Position numbers and translations under genes: made by a program. Below are positions 49,701-59,000 of a DNA stretch of 64,000 bases, one piece after another; within the stretch, counting starts at the first letter, position 1, and each line of letters starts with the position of its first letter. The notes beneath the pieces were generated by a model. That model was not told where the DNA came from. It ran no database searches and worked only from the letters and a program-made list of their open reading frames with translations. This stretch comes from Symsagittifera roscoffensis. Taxonomy: Eukaryota > Xenacoelomorpha > Acoela > Convolutidae. The DNA lies in assembly GCF_963678635.1 (NCBI RefSeq), contig NC_087064.1, forward strand, positions 33,890,369 through 33,954,368, in the 5' to 3' direction.

Positions 49701-52700
49701 CCACATTGACTGAGTATTTCCATTTCTAAAGTCGCTCCAGTCAGAGTGCGGTCACCCCTTTTGGATTTATAACCAGTTGACTTTAACCCCGCCATGAGAA
49801 TGGGTGGCACCATCGCTATATCAGTTAATATTCTATCTGTGCCAGACAATTGGTAATCACCTTGCCCCAAATCCATGACTTCCTCAACTCGTTTTCTTTT
49901 CGCTGAGTTACCAGCTTTCATCGATATTTCCGAATCCACTTTCGTCTTTCCAATCCTCTTCGGCATCACTCTGCTGCCTAACTTCATTTTCATCTCATTA
50001 ATTTTATCAATCACCATTTTCGATCGCATCGTTCCTCTCCTGGTCCTTGACAGGTACACCACCTCTCCTTCATTGTTCTGCGGTGTTATCTTGATGGGAG
50101 AATTCGCTTCACTCTCATCAGTGGCTGAGTCGATCAATAACTCACTCAGTCTCCCTTCACACTCATCAAGCCTGTCAAGTACTTCTCTCATCAAGGGTTG
50201 ATTGAGACCTGTTTTGAGAATGGACTGGGTCCCATAGCTCTGAATCACAGTCCAGACTTCTTCCATGAACGCCACTCTGTCCAGCTTACATCCCGTCCTA
50301 CTCTCGTGGTCTCGGTGATGTACTTCCCATTCTTCTTCGGGTAGCGTTCCCAAGAAAGGTACTCTGGCTGAGGCCTCTATTCTTCTCCTCCGAGGTGATT
50401 CCATGAGGATTCTCTGATCGTTATTTCTTGTATTGCCAGGAGAGCTGCTCTCCGGCAAATTCCGTTTCATCTCCTCAAAGGCTGACGGAGGTTCCAGTGT
50501 CGAGATGCCTTCATCCGCTGGCTCAGTCGTTTCCAACGTGTCTGCATTATTCTCAAGATCACTGAAGATATTGAAATCCAGGCTGGATGTTCCTCCTGTC
50601 GATGCCCTGTCGTCTTCCCCACCAGCTTGATCTTGTTGCATGGGTTCTTCCGTCTGACGGTTTCCACCCTGTCCGTCATCTCCTTCTGACTTGTCCCCAT
50701 TCGAGTCCGATGGTCCTTGTTTGTCATCATCAGCTTCTTCCTGGAATCTCGGTATGAGCAATGCACCGGCTGATTTATCTTCCTCTTCTCCATGGACCAC
50801 TTTAGTTTCTTCGCAGCCGAAGGGTGCTAGGAAAATTCTCGTCTGCAATATTCCCGCAACTTTCATCTCTTTTCTCACACTAGTCAGGATTACTGAGGCT
50901 TCAGGCAATTCAGTCCTGCCTCTCATCCTCATTGGAGCTGAGCCTAGTCGTCTCCATTCCTCATCAAATCCTTCAGGCTTGGGAGTAGCGGCGTTGCTTA
51001 TTCGCCTTCTCGTCGCTTGATCCGTGTACGCAAATCGTGTGTACTGTAACACGGCGGCATTTCTCCCCACGAAGTATGGATCCATCGTCGCCGAGAAATT
51101 CCCTACTCTCCTTTCATTGGTTTCGAATGCTCTCAACCTAGGAGTTTGTACTACGGAGACTGCTCCGAGCAACATCCTTCTTATCAGAGGGAATTCAGGG
51201 ATTGCTTCGGGTAGCTTCTTGTAATCGCCCCAGTCCTTCGTCTCTTCTCTCACCTTGTGATACGCTGCTGTGAGACGAGGCACTCTGGTCATTTCGCCAT
51301 TCGTTTTGTCATAGGGCCTCAGATTCCAAAGCTTTGGAAACACCTCGATGTGCCCTCTTTCTACTTCTCCCATGCGGTCACAGAAGTGATCGTCAAAATT
51401 GATGACTGTCATCTCTGGCTCCGATATTTTCGCAAATAACAGATCTTCACTCATGAGCTCTCGCAATGCGTGCTGCTCACACCAGTTCAGTGTACTACCG
51501 TCCACTGCCGATATGAGGTTCAGGTGCAACACCGACCTCCTATATGCTTCCACTTTAACGTCAGGGAACGCAAAGGTGACTGCTGGTCCATAGATCACTG
51601 TCACGAACTCCGTGACTCCTCTGATCAGTGCCAAGGGATCGATTCTCATAGCTAAGCTCAAATCTGTTAACAGCGGCATGCCTCCAACATGTCGTCTAAC
51701 ATCTTCCTCTCTTTCAATTGTCTCGTCTTCTCCGGTTCCAAAGCGATTTTGCTGCAAGAGATACTGGATAAGAGTGTGTCTCAGGTCTCTTATTTTGTTC
51801 CACGAGTCTGTGGATTTCTTCATATCCAGATTCCTCACTCTCTCTTTCATCTGCTCTGGACAACGTGCCAGTTTCATCAGCCCTCCCAAGTTTCCGTGGG
51901 TTATTGCGATCAATGTCAAAAGTCCATCTAGTCGCAGGTTCTGTATTCCATCCGTAAGCAGTATCACCGGTCCTTTCACGAAATTCTCCGCTCCAAATGT
52001 CACAAACAGGGCTATTAATTCCACTATCGATACTTTCACTACCGCTTGGAGGAATTCCTTTATCAAGTAGTGCGAGACTTTCGGGTAGACTTTTGCCAAG
52101 AAGGACGCGGTCCATCCGGCTCCCAACCCTTCTAGCATGCTGTCTGTCCTTTCAAATCCCTCCTGTCCTTTCACTTCCTGGGTCCAGAAGGTTTCCAGAG
52201 TAATCTGACACATTCTGTTCACGAACTCAGCTGTCTTTTCTCCGGCATTTTCCGCCAGGTTCACCTCCTTCAACAAGTAGGCGTACATCTTAGTGATCAT
52301 TACTGGGCCTTGCTGAAAAGCATCTGCACCCAATGCCGCTACTCTCGGATTCAGGTGTAGCCACTGGTTTGCTTCCGGCTTGGTTCTCAGCACCATCGCT
52401 TCCAGATGAGCTCTCGTCTCCAGTGAATTCTTTCTTCTCGTGTCTTCACTCGCCACTTCCATTGCTCGGAACCACAAGTCGTTGGACATTGCCGTAATCA
52501 CTCGATGGTCGTCATCTATTCCTGGTTTCAGTTTGAGTTGCCGACTGAAGTTGGACAGTTCCAACCCCAGCACTTCGTCCAACACCAACATGTGTAGCGC
52601 GTGGTCCTTGAACCCTCTCATCGCGTTTGAGATATCTGACCATATTGCAGGCAGTTCAGCCTTAAGTGGCCTCAGGTTCTCCATTTCTATCATGCGATTC

Positions 52701-55700
52701 GGGGCTGATATGATCACATCATATTTTCCCTCCGAAAGTAAGGCTACCATTGCATACACAAATTTCAGTCCATCCGGGAGATATGCATATCCCGGAGACA
52801 ACGCAAATACTACTCTCAACGTCACTTTGTTGAATGTTCCCTCCTTTGTCGCGTCTACCACTTCACCCATTGATTCTAGGATGTCTTTTATCGCGGGCCA
52901 CACTGCGTTTTCTGCTGTTGCAGGATCTCTGAGCCTGCTCAGAAAACCTCTACTGTGTAGATGGTCATTGATGCCAGCAAACACAATCGTTATCGGGTTC
53001 ATCTCTGTCTGCCTCTGTACCCCTATAGCCAATGACACTGATTGCAATAGGTCTAGGTCAACTGCGGCCAGCATTATGACGTCCGGCCAAAACAAAGACT
53101 TAGAGGTGTACACTAACTCTGAATTCGCTACTACCATGATCTTGGCCTTTCTCATTTCTGCTTTGTCGTAGGCGGCGAAGATGCTCTCATCTTTCTTTAT
53201 TGCTGTCAATCCGCCATATCTCTGGGCATCACCATCTTGGTTCACTTGTTTTGGGTATACTCTCTCCTTCACATGACTAGGTGGTGTCGTCAGTTGCTTG
53301 AATATCTTCACGTGTTGTCCAATTGGCGCTCTCACCGTCAGGAATCTTCCTGGCCTTTCCTCACGATTCCTCTCCTCATGGTTCAATCTGACATCCTGCA
53401 ACGGTCTTGCATTCACAGGTCCCATTGTGTTATTGGAGGGCAGTCCTTCCAAGTCAGCAAATCTTAAGGCTGTCGTGGAGCTGAAATTTATGCTAGCGGC
53501 TATCAACCAGTCTACGCCGGTTATTGAGTATAATCTGCTGACGGATAGCGTCGCTCCATTTAGCATCCTCCTTGCATCTTCGATGAAGCTTACTTTCTGC
53601 AGGTCCAGCTTCATCAGTTCTTCTTTGTATATGTGCCAGGGAGACGGCATGGGTCTAGACCATAAAAATGAGCCTCTGTTCGGTCTCTCTTCTCGACTGC
53701 TACTCGTTGTCTCCGATCTAGTGTCTGATCTGGACGTGCCTGCTACTCCTTCGTTTGGTTGGTTGACGGGTCCTATCCTTCTCCTAGGATGAATTGTCCT
53801 CCTCGTCGGTGCTTCTCCCAACCGATCCTGCACGTCAGTTCTTCGACCTGATTCGCTGGAGCTTTGTTGCCGGTAATTTATTGCGGCTGGGACTGTACCC
53901 AAACGCGTTTCCAGGTTAGGAGGCACAAAGGTAGTGATCACCGTATCATTCACCGTTCCCTCTTCCTTCAGTACTCCTGTGTCAGAGAGTTCTGCTTCTA
54001 ACTCGTCCAACCGTTCTTGGAAGACTCGATTCAACCAAGCTTGTCCCTCAATTGTGTCAAAGTGGATGCCATCCGAAGTCAGTCTGGCTTGCTCCATGGC
54101 TCTCAACTCGTGTTCAATGTCCATAAGGATCATTCTTCCGGCATTTCGATTTGCTAGGTTTCTTAAGATGTTGTTCCATCTCATGACTCCCTCGTTGTGC
54201 CTTCTTCCTGATGCTGTCAGGTTTCTTGCGTTCATTGGGACCGTGCAAACGGTCAGTACCGCGCAACTGAACTTCTGCCAGAGAGTGGTGAACAAACACA
54301 CCATCATTGATTCCCACTGTGCTTCCTGCTCGTCTGATCCTTTGGAGATATCATTCGTCCCAACTAATATCATCACACTGGGTATCCTCCCGGGATTCAT
54401 CAGCTCCACCATCCGGTACAATTGGGCAATTGTCGCGCCTCCAAAGGCCATCACCGTGGTGACCCATGAGGTCCTCAAATTCGTTAGCACTCGGACTAAG
54501 CTGTCTCCCAATATCAGGTGAGATGTCCCGAGTGGTGGTTGCTGCAGGTTCACAGCCGGGTTCCAGGTAGCTCGATTGAAGCAGGCTCTCGGATCTGTCT
54601 CCGGAACTCCCGTGAAATTATACTTTAATTGATTATTCTTCTGCACGTCCATTACACGAGACACTTTCTTCGCTGGCATCTTCCTTACTTTTCTCTCTGT
54701 GATCTTCGAACTCCCCCTGAGTGGCGTCACGTCACTTATCCCTTGTCTGATTATTGTCTGGGAGAGTTGTACTCTGCCCGTATCGTCAATCGTTCCATAG
54801 GGTGCAGTCACCCCGGAACCTGGTGCATTCTTGTTAGCGACCAATCGTCCAGCGGTCTCTATCAGTTTTCTCACTGTCTGTTCTACGACGGGATCACCCA
54901 AGGTGTCACTAGGATCCGGGATTGTTACTCGGTTCGTCTCTGCTGGAAGCCGTGTCTCCGTTGTTTGACTCATTTCTCGAGGTGTCAAGAGCTCCATCGG
55001 GGACTGCCCACGAGGAATATCCCTTGCAGGTATCACTTTCTCAATGGACGTCGTCAACGCCACCTGCTCCGATCGCTCTTTGTATTCCTGCCTTAAGCGT
55101 TCGATCTCTTGACCCTGCTTTTTGTTGCAGTCTTCAAACAACTTTCTCCACATGTCCCGGTCTTCCTCCATCGCCAGCATGGTCTTCGTCATATCGTCTA
55201 ACTCCTTCTTCGTACTTCTCAACTGATCGTTCATCTCGTCCAGATCTTGTATGGTTTGGTTCGTCTGAACCTTCTGTGTTACTTTCGCCCCTTTTGGTGG
55301 CACAGCTACTCTCAGTGGTGAACCAGACGAGGTCGCCTCGCTGTTCATCTCCCGATGCATTCTCGTCAGCCCAGGTTTAGGCTTAGAGGGCATTGGCATC
55401 TCACCTGGTTGGTATGTCCTAGAACTTCCCAACCCAGGCTCATTCGCCAAGTCACTCCCTGAGAGAGCCCCGTTTCTCCACCTCATCACTCTCATGTTCG
55501 GGCGGTCTAGTACTCCTCTCTCTCCATATGCTGCCATCAACAGGACTTCCGTGGGGCGGTCCCCACGGTTGTCGTGCCCCAAGATGTTAATCAGGGCGGT
55601 CAGCAACATGACCACCTCTGGGTCCTCCAGAGCGAAGTCTCGTTCGATCAGCCTACGATAGATCGCATCTACCATCGGTCCTACATATGCCTCTGCCAGG

Positions 55701-55732
55701 TCCATCAATTCATCCAGGTTGAAATTGTCCAT
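46787..55732 (-). CDS. Giant-retrotransposon ORF3: 2981-residue protein with tandem SGNH-hydrolase-like domains
   Basis: An unbroken 2981-codon frame from ATG 55732, downstream of pol on the same strand. Residues 1-90 are helical and acidic; about 155-225 is a strong coiled coil (DEMNDQLRSTKKELDDM). Residues 400-580 are a canonical SGNH/GDSL hydrolase: GDSL (S411), glycines 431-432, GTND (N460), and DGIH with D554 and H557. Residues 860-1080 look like a second, divergent copy: ANSEL (S871), GIND (N922), DDDH (D1073, H1076). About 1640-1770 is an acidic S/E/D/Q-rich linker, and basic clusters lie at 1780-1784 (RRRR) and 1944-1948 (KRKR). A Cys/His cluster is at 2465-2482 and another Cys-rich tail at 2919-2947. 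A hydrophobic stretch near 2769-2785 could be a single membrane helix. The remaining ~1900 residues are unrecognised. SGNH enzymes hydrolyse ester or acyl bonds; the substrate here is unknown. No envelope-like signal peptide or furin site was seen. Confidence 0.9.
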   Translation of the reverse strand: MDNFNLDELMDLAEAYVGPMVDAIYRRLIERDFALEDPEVVMLLTALINILGHDNRGDRPTEVLLMAAYGERGVLDRPNMRVMRWRNGALSGSDLANEPGLGSSRTYQPGEMPMPSKPKPGLTRMHREMNSEATSSGSPLRVAVPPKGAKVTQKVQTNQTIQDLDEMNDQLRSTKKELDDMTKTMLAMEEDRDMWRKLFEDCNKKQGQEIERLRQEYKERSEQVALTTSIEKVIPARDIPRGQSPMELLTPREMSQTTETRLPAETNRVTIPDPSDTLGDPVVEQTVRKLIETAGRLVANKNAPGSGVTAPYGTIDDTGRVQLSQTIIRQGISDVTPLRGSSKITERKVRKMPAKKVSRVMDVQKNNQLKYNFTGVPETDPRACFNRATWNPAVNLQQPPLGTSHLILGDSLVRVLTNLRTSWVTTVMAFGGATIAQLYRMVELMNPGRIPSVMILVGTNDISKGSDEQEAQWESMMVCLFTTLWQKFSCAVLTVCTVPMNARNLTASGRRHNEGVMRWNNILRNLANRNAGRMILMDIEHELRAMEQARLTSDGIHFDTIEGQAWLNRVFQERLDELEAELSDTGVLKEEGTVNDTVITTFVPPNLETRLGTVPAAINYRQQSSSESGRRTDVQDRLGEAPTRRTIHPRRRIGPVNQPNEGVAGTSRSDTRSETTSSSREERPNRGSFLWSRPMPSPWHIYKEELMKLDLQKVSFIEDARRMLNGATLSVSRLYSITGVDWLIAASINFSSTTALRFADLEGLPSNNTMGPVNARPLQDVRLNHEERNREERPGRFLTVRAPIGQHVKIFKQLTTPPSHVKERVYPKQVNQDGDAQRYGGLTAIKKDESIFAAYDKAEMRKAKIMVVANSELVYTSKSLFWPDVIMLAAVDLDLLQSVSLAIGVQRQTEMNPITIVFAGINDHLHSRGFLSRLRDPATAENAVWPAIKDILESMGEVVDATKEGTFNKVTLRVVFALSPGYAYLPDGLKFVYAMVALLSEGKYDVIISAPNRMIEMENLRPLKAELPAIWSDISNAMRGFKDHALHMLVLDEVLGLELSNFSRQLKLKPGIDDDHRVITAMSNDLWFRAMEVASEDTRRKNSLETRAHLEAMVLRTKPEANQWLHLNPRVAALGADAFQQGPVMITKMYAYLLKEVNLAENAGEKTAEFVNRMCQITLETFWTQEVKGQEGFERTDSMLEGLGAGWTASFLAKVYPKVSHYLIKEFLQAVVKVSIVELIALFVTFGAENFVKGPVILLTDGIQNLRLDGLLTLIAITHGNLGGLMKLARCPEQMKERVRNLDMKKSTDSWNKIRDLRHTLIQYLLQQNRFGTGEDETIEREEDVRRHVGGMPLLTDLSLAMRIDPLALIRGVTEFVTVIYGPAVTFAFPDVKVEAYRRSVLHLNLISAVDGSTLNWCEQHALRELMSEDLLFAKISEPEMTVINFDDHFCDRMGEVERGHIEVFPKLWNLRPYDKTNGEMTRVPRLTAAYHKVREETKDWGDYKKLPEAIPEFPLIRRMLLGAVSVVQTPRLRAFETNERRVGNFSATMDPYFVGRNAAVLQYTRFAYTDQATRRRISNAATPKPEGFDEEWRRLGSAPMRMRGRTELPEASVILTSVRKEMKVAGILQTRIFLAPFGCEETKVVHGEEEDKSAGALLIPRFQEEADDDKQGPSDSNGDKSEGDDGQGGNRQTEEPMQQDQAGGEDDRASTGGTSSLDFNIFSDLENNADTLETTEPADEGISTLEPPSAFEEMKRNLPESSSPGNTRNNDQRILMESPRRRRIEASARVPFLGTLPEEEWEVHHRDHESRTGCKLDRVAFMEEVWTVIQSYGTQSILKTGLNQPLMREVLDRLDECEGRLSELLIDSATDESEANSPIKITPQNNEGEVVYLSRTRRGTMRSKMVIDKINEMKMKLGSRVMPKRIGKTKVDSEISMKAGNSAKRKRVEEVMDLGQGDYQLSGTDRILTDIAMVPPILMAGLKSTGYKSKRGDRTLTGATLEMEILSQCGESKMRDFKPSPMNHGKGSVAGQLTPVEYNRLTVSETVSIDEPTGGYMEMLEYRNSARGHVMALEEEKAMEGYLETMLQGTTLKQKAYGTLASSDIQAETIEQLVSLPWKAVVLRYFEEEMRTTPRIHALVAVPYVRTELQLRLAWCMMGLTREEYDSEERKRSKEEKVFLITNLRDLIVQEGAAVACAKRRDALCFIRFLIEQISVPALSTCVKMLKEGDERTKAMFLLAMLDMQQSKPMRVNMKEPEELEPMKKIDEIRRFSNKELRLTKESMGALPKSSEYCGPIKKKSYSYVSGIIGMAYNPFLSEDIRDCFFDYEQAVLLRFWTSRIVTTKSVNNPQAKLGLVLEEEVTAPSVPKSDKRVEFGLGFSDELLRTSLMAVWELMKPSWCPSPNADSILRATQDIQRELNVDCNLRDLNIIYNVMTTASKSNGEDRVELPGWGPEDWVKPGSCLAEVCGLEGHVCGSLDCVKTLEKQHKQLTVLFGNVVMKARTETELIADCHGGTDVNLVTALGFYSMFGSLESLLNLEQKHEMVTAISVEVFPGVLQTEQKYIGKWREAIETEMNIRHSETYCRPSGARYLVGSMLAPMCKSKYPVHFVAVDVKSTRTIVDQAFSVPKCVRLARMSEKSYELLCKIFSAVPERTKEELESILGKKFMGYVSGNFSDFEKQKQRGSTVTDYNAVDENDEIHRVMMEVEPLLEASGKRNWRSIMLTHDEFPCHCLLQTWWYPKRSNLVLIWDSGELLSMGLPDSSQPITIVIVGVMMAIRWLEAHVRENNRQEAPTREQLQKLDCLKDLDLFETMCKVLNIPMEVKKIWARKRLMPWFRANMTAWLYEYAKKHMSKHGRVYSEYQLDIEAGAFKRAFVTHRNAVTTAVKRISRTSERSGSERAEMLKEDLERNVALCLHNSFCRNRESNVDPLPCCKQRVEEQKCWRTASNSVRIVNDVLQDTETESAESASQEEEMEH
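52493..53155 (-). other. ORF3 second, divergent SGNH-like domain
   Basis: Residues about 860-1080. IMVVANSELV replaces the block I GDS by A-N-S but keeps the serine (S871). ITIVFAGINDHL keeps the G-x-N-D of block III (N922). GIDDDHRV offers a D-x-x-H pair (D1073, H1076) at the expected C-terminal place, and a long insertion sits between. Block II is not recognisable. It is probably an SGNH duplication that has diverged; whether it is active cannot be told from sequence. Confidence 0.55.
53993..54535 (-). other. ORF3 SGNH/GDSL esterase domain (complete catalytic set)
   Basis: Residues 400-580 of ORF3. Block I is HLILGDSL with nucleophile S411, block II is FGGAT, block III is ILVGTND with oxyanion N460, and block V is SDGIHFD with D554 and H557. 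All four SGNH positions are present with family spacing of about 50 residues from block I to III and about 95 from III to V. SGNH domains are known in the ORF1 of CR1/L2-type LINEs, where they are thought to aid retrotransposition, so esterase use by retroelements has a precedent; its presence in an LTR element's extra ORF is the unusual part. Confidence 0.9.
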
Positions 55733-56086
55733 ACTGTTCTTTCCAAGTTTGATTTGATTTCGATTTCAAGTTTTGACTCAAGTGAGCAATTAAATGATCA
55801 ATCAGGATCTAGAAAAGAAATCACGAATGTCACACTTGTCAATTTATCCTAAAATTTATTAAAATCAATTGGTTTCTAAAATTTTGGAATTCGACCTAAG
55901 ATTGGACAGTCCAAACTTTGGATCTATTCCCAAGATCGTCATTTAGTTGTTCATGGTCACTAACCCCTACTTACCCATGATCTTAATAACCTAACACATA
56001 ACATAACATAACATAACATAACATGACACACATATCACATATTACATGTAACTCGGTCTTTGGCCTAACACCCTCTCGCTCATCAC
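55733..56086 (-). promoter_or_regulatory. pol-ORF3 junction: pentamer repeat and candidate splice acceptor
   Basis: This 354 bp gap between the Pol stop and the ORF3 start holds five or six copies of CATAA (plus 55996-56024). A strong minus-strand 3' splice site follows (TGATTTCTTTTCTAG, ending at 55809), 77 bases before the ORF3 ATG. A donor-like GG|GTAAGTA lies near 55975. ORF3 is too far from the element's 5' end for ordinary scanning, so a spliced subgenomic RNA, as used for env in retroviruses, is a reasonable inference. The main donor would then be in the leader outside the window. Confidence 0.5.
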
Positions 56087-59000
56087 TCAGCCTATACTTA
56101 AGTAATATTTCTTATGTAGATACACTTGTATGTTCGTATCAGAGAATATCACGTGTACAAGCGCGTATAATTCCCGAGGATGCAGTCTTCCTCTATTTGG
56201 ATCGTACACTGGAAGCGAAAGCTCCTTCACGTCCATTTCCACAAGGAAGTCCCTCAGCCTCGTCAAAGACAAGACTAGGTTTTCTGGGTCCACGTGCTGC
56301 TTCTCTGTCGCCCTCGTTACCAAGAAGCATAAGTACTTTCCCGGTATCTGCGACACCGCCGGGGGTAAGGCTGCTACGCCCCCTATCCCTGGTCTTTGCT
56401 TCCAAAGGAATTCCACGTTTTTGTATTCCCTCTTAAAATCTGCCGCTAGCGCCGTCCTAAAACTCATGTCTGCGGTGATTGCTATCGCACATGTTCTGTT
56501 TGTGAGTATGAAATCACTATCTGTTAGTACTATGTTACTTGAATATTCATTTGGTAAGTTAAAATATGACTCAACTACCCTGCCTATGTCAGGTTTCTTA
56601 GGTTCTTCGCCTGTTTCTGCTTCTAAGTTTCCTGTTTCTCTTGCTATTCTCAATTTTTTTATTATCAAGTTTTCAGTGTGGGTAAGTCCTACCCCCACTC
56701 CCCGGACAAAAATATCCATCGGCGTCCCCGTCGATCGCATACCGGGTATTAAGTCAAGATTAGAAGCTGGAATGAGAAGTTGTCCTTCCTGGGCAGCCCA
56801 GGAAGGATCATCTCGTTCGGTCTTAATGTATTTAGCGCTTTCGCGATCTACGTCTTGAATCGTAACGCTGGTCTTTTCAGGGTCTGATGTCATTTCGTTC
56901 AGCCACTCTAAGACACGCAGGTTCGTCAGGTCTTGTTCATTTGACTGCTGTTGCTCATCGTCGAACTCCACCTCGGGTTTCGACCAGTCGTCAACCCACT
57001 CATCGTTGTGGTCATCGACTATGCCAATGTCCTGTGACACTGTTATTTCCTCTAAACCCACTACTTCCTCCACTATTTTCTTTAGATCTATCCTATCCAC
57101 TACAAAGTCGTCACCGTAAGGATTGTATTTCTTTCTTAGTCTCGTCCCGTCTTTCTGACGAGTCTGCATCGTGAACGGAAGATCTGGTTCCATGTTCTTG
57201 GGAACCTCTGTCTGTTCGGAATCCTGCCAATCTTCCTCTGCGTAGGGCAAGGTTTCATCGTCCGCTTCGATCTGTTCGTTTGGATCCAGGTCCAATGGTG
57301 TATCCGTACCTTCCTCTACGACTTCGTTTCCATCGTTCTTCTCCCTGGTGCCTTTTTCATTGACCTCACAAGCAGGATCCATCATTAGATAATCCCCTTC
57401 TTCCATGTCTGCAGGTATACACCAGTCTTCTGTCGATGGATTGTGTGGCTTGATGTTCTCGTAGTGGGCGGCTCGGCCAGTACTCAGTCTATAAAAGCGT
57501 CCCTCTTGGTGCACCTCTGTAATCATGAAGGGTCCCCTCCACTTCTTCAGAAGCTTTTTTGTCCCTTTCGGTGGTATAACGTTCTGAAATACCCATACGT
57601 AGTCTCCCACCGAGTAAGCCTTTGCACCAGCTGCTTTCTTGTCGAATCTTTTCCTCTGCCTTGCCTGTGCCTGCTGAGTGTTTCGTCTACACAAGTCGTT
57701 CAACTCCTGTTGGCGTCTGATCACATCCCTTACGTAGACCTGTGGGGATGTTTTCTTTCCCTCATACTCTGAGTAGAAGAATGTCAAGGGTAAAGATTTC
57801 TCGTGTCCCGTCAGCATCATGTGTGGACTGACTCCAGTGGTGGAGTGTTGCGTGCTATTATAAGCTCCCATCACCTGTGGAAGGTATCTGTCCCAATCGG
57901 TCATATACCTGGAACAGTATACTCTCAGCATCGATACTAACGTCCTATTCTGTCTTTCCACTAAGCCATTCGTCTGAGGGTGGTATGTCGTGGAGTGAGC
58001 CTGAGCGACCTGTGACCGTCTCATAAGCTCTTTCGTAAGCTCGCCTACGAAAGCCGTTCCAATGTCCGATTGAAACGTCATTGGACATCCGTGTCTTGCT
58101 ATCCACGTATTGATCAGGTGGTCGCATGTCTCTTCCGCTGAGGCAGTTATGCAGGGCACGGCCTCTGCATACTTCGTGAAGTGATCTATCATGACCAAGA
58201 CTTGGTTGTAACCGCTGTCTGTCATGCATATCTTCTGGTGATCTATCTGCACCACCTCGTTGAATTCAGACGATTCAATTGATTGTAAAGGAAATCGCAA
58301 CTTCCTAGGATCCTTGACCTGTTGGCATGACAGACATGCTGTCACCCATTTCTCGCATGCCTTTTTCATCCCAGGCCACTCAAAGCGCTTCAGGATCCTC
58401 TGATACACTTTGTCGATCCCTTGATGGCCCATCTGATCATGCGACCTGAATAATAGTTCTGTCTGATAGAGTTGCGGCAACACTATCGCGTTATATTTGT
58501 ATAAGACCTTGTCTTCTTCTCTTCTCCTGCAAGCCACGATCCCGTCCTTGTTCAGATATAATCTCCCCTCCTTCTGCATGAAGTATTGTCTCAGGATCCT
58601 ATAGCTGTCTTCTTCCAGGTCACCTTTGTCAGGTGCACCGTTTTCTATCCACCTTTTTAGGTTGCTTGTCATGCGATCATTTCTCTGCGCCCTTAGAAGG
58701 TCCGAGAGTCTGTATCTCGCCTTCAAGTACGTCTTCATGACTCTCATCTGACTGTTCAGCTCGTTGGGCTGATGTGTGTCTTCTTCCATCTTAACGCACC
58801 AAATCTTCGCCAACGGTTGTGTTTCTTGTTGAAACGGCTGAAGATCAGTCCTGACTACCTCTTTCTGCGGCAACAGGCTTATCGAACGTTTCGATACCGC
58901 TATCGTTTCTAAGTCATCCGCTGCGTTGTCAAAGACTCTTTCGCTTGGTATTAGGTAGCGATCACTGTCAGGATCCTGGTACACCTCTCTGTCCAGGTTT

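Noticed and set aside
46787-55732. ORF3 as a retroviral envelope
   Set aside because: No signal peptide, furin-type site or fusion peptide followed by a terminal membrane anchor; the N-terminal part is instead coiled coil and SGNH hydrolase.
46758-55852. Many plus-strand open frames of 60-243 codons opposite ORF3
   Set aside because: They lie antisense to a 2981-codon frame with strong domain evidence and show no domains; they are by-products of the codon usage of ORF3.
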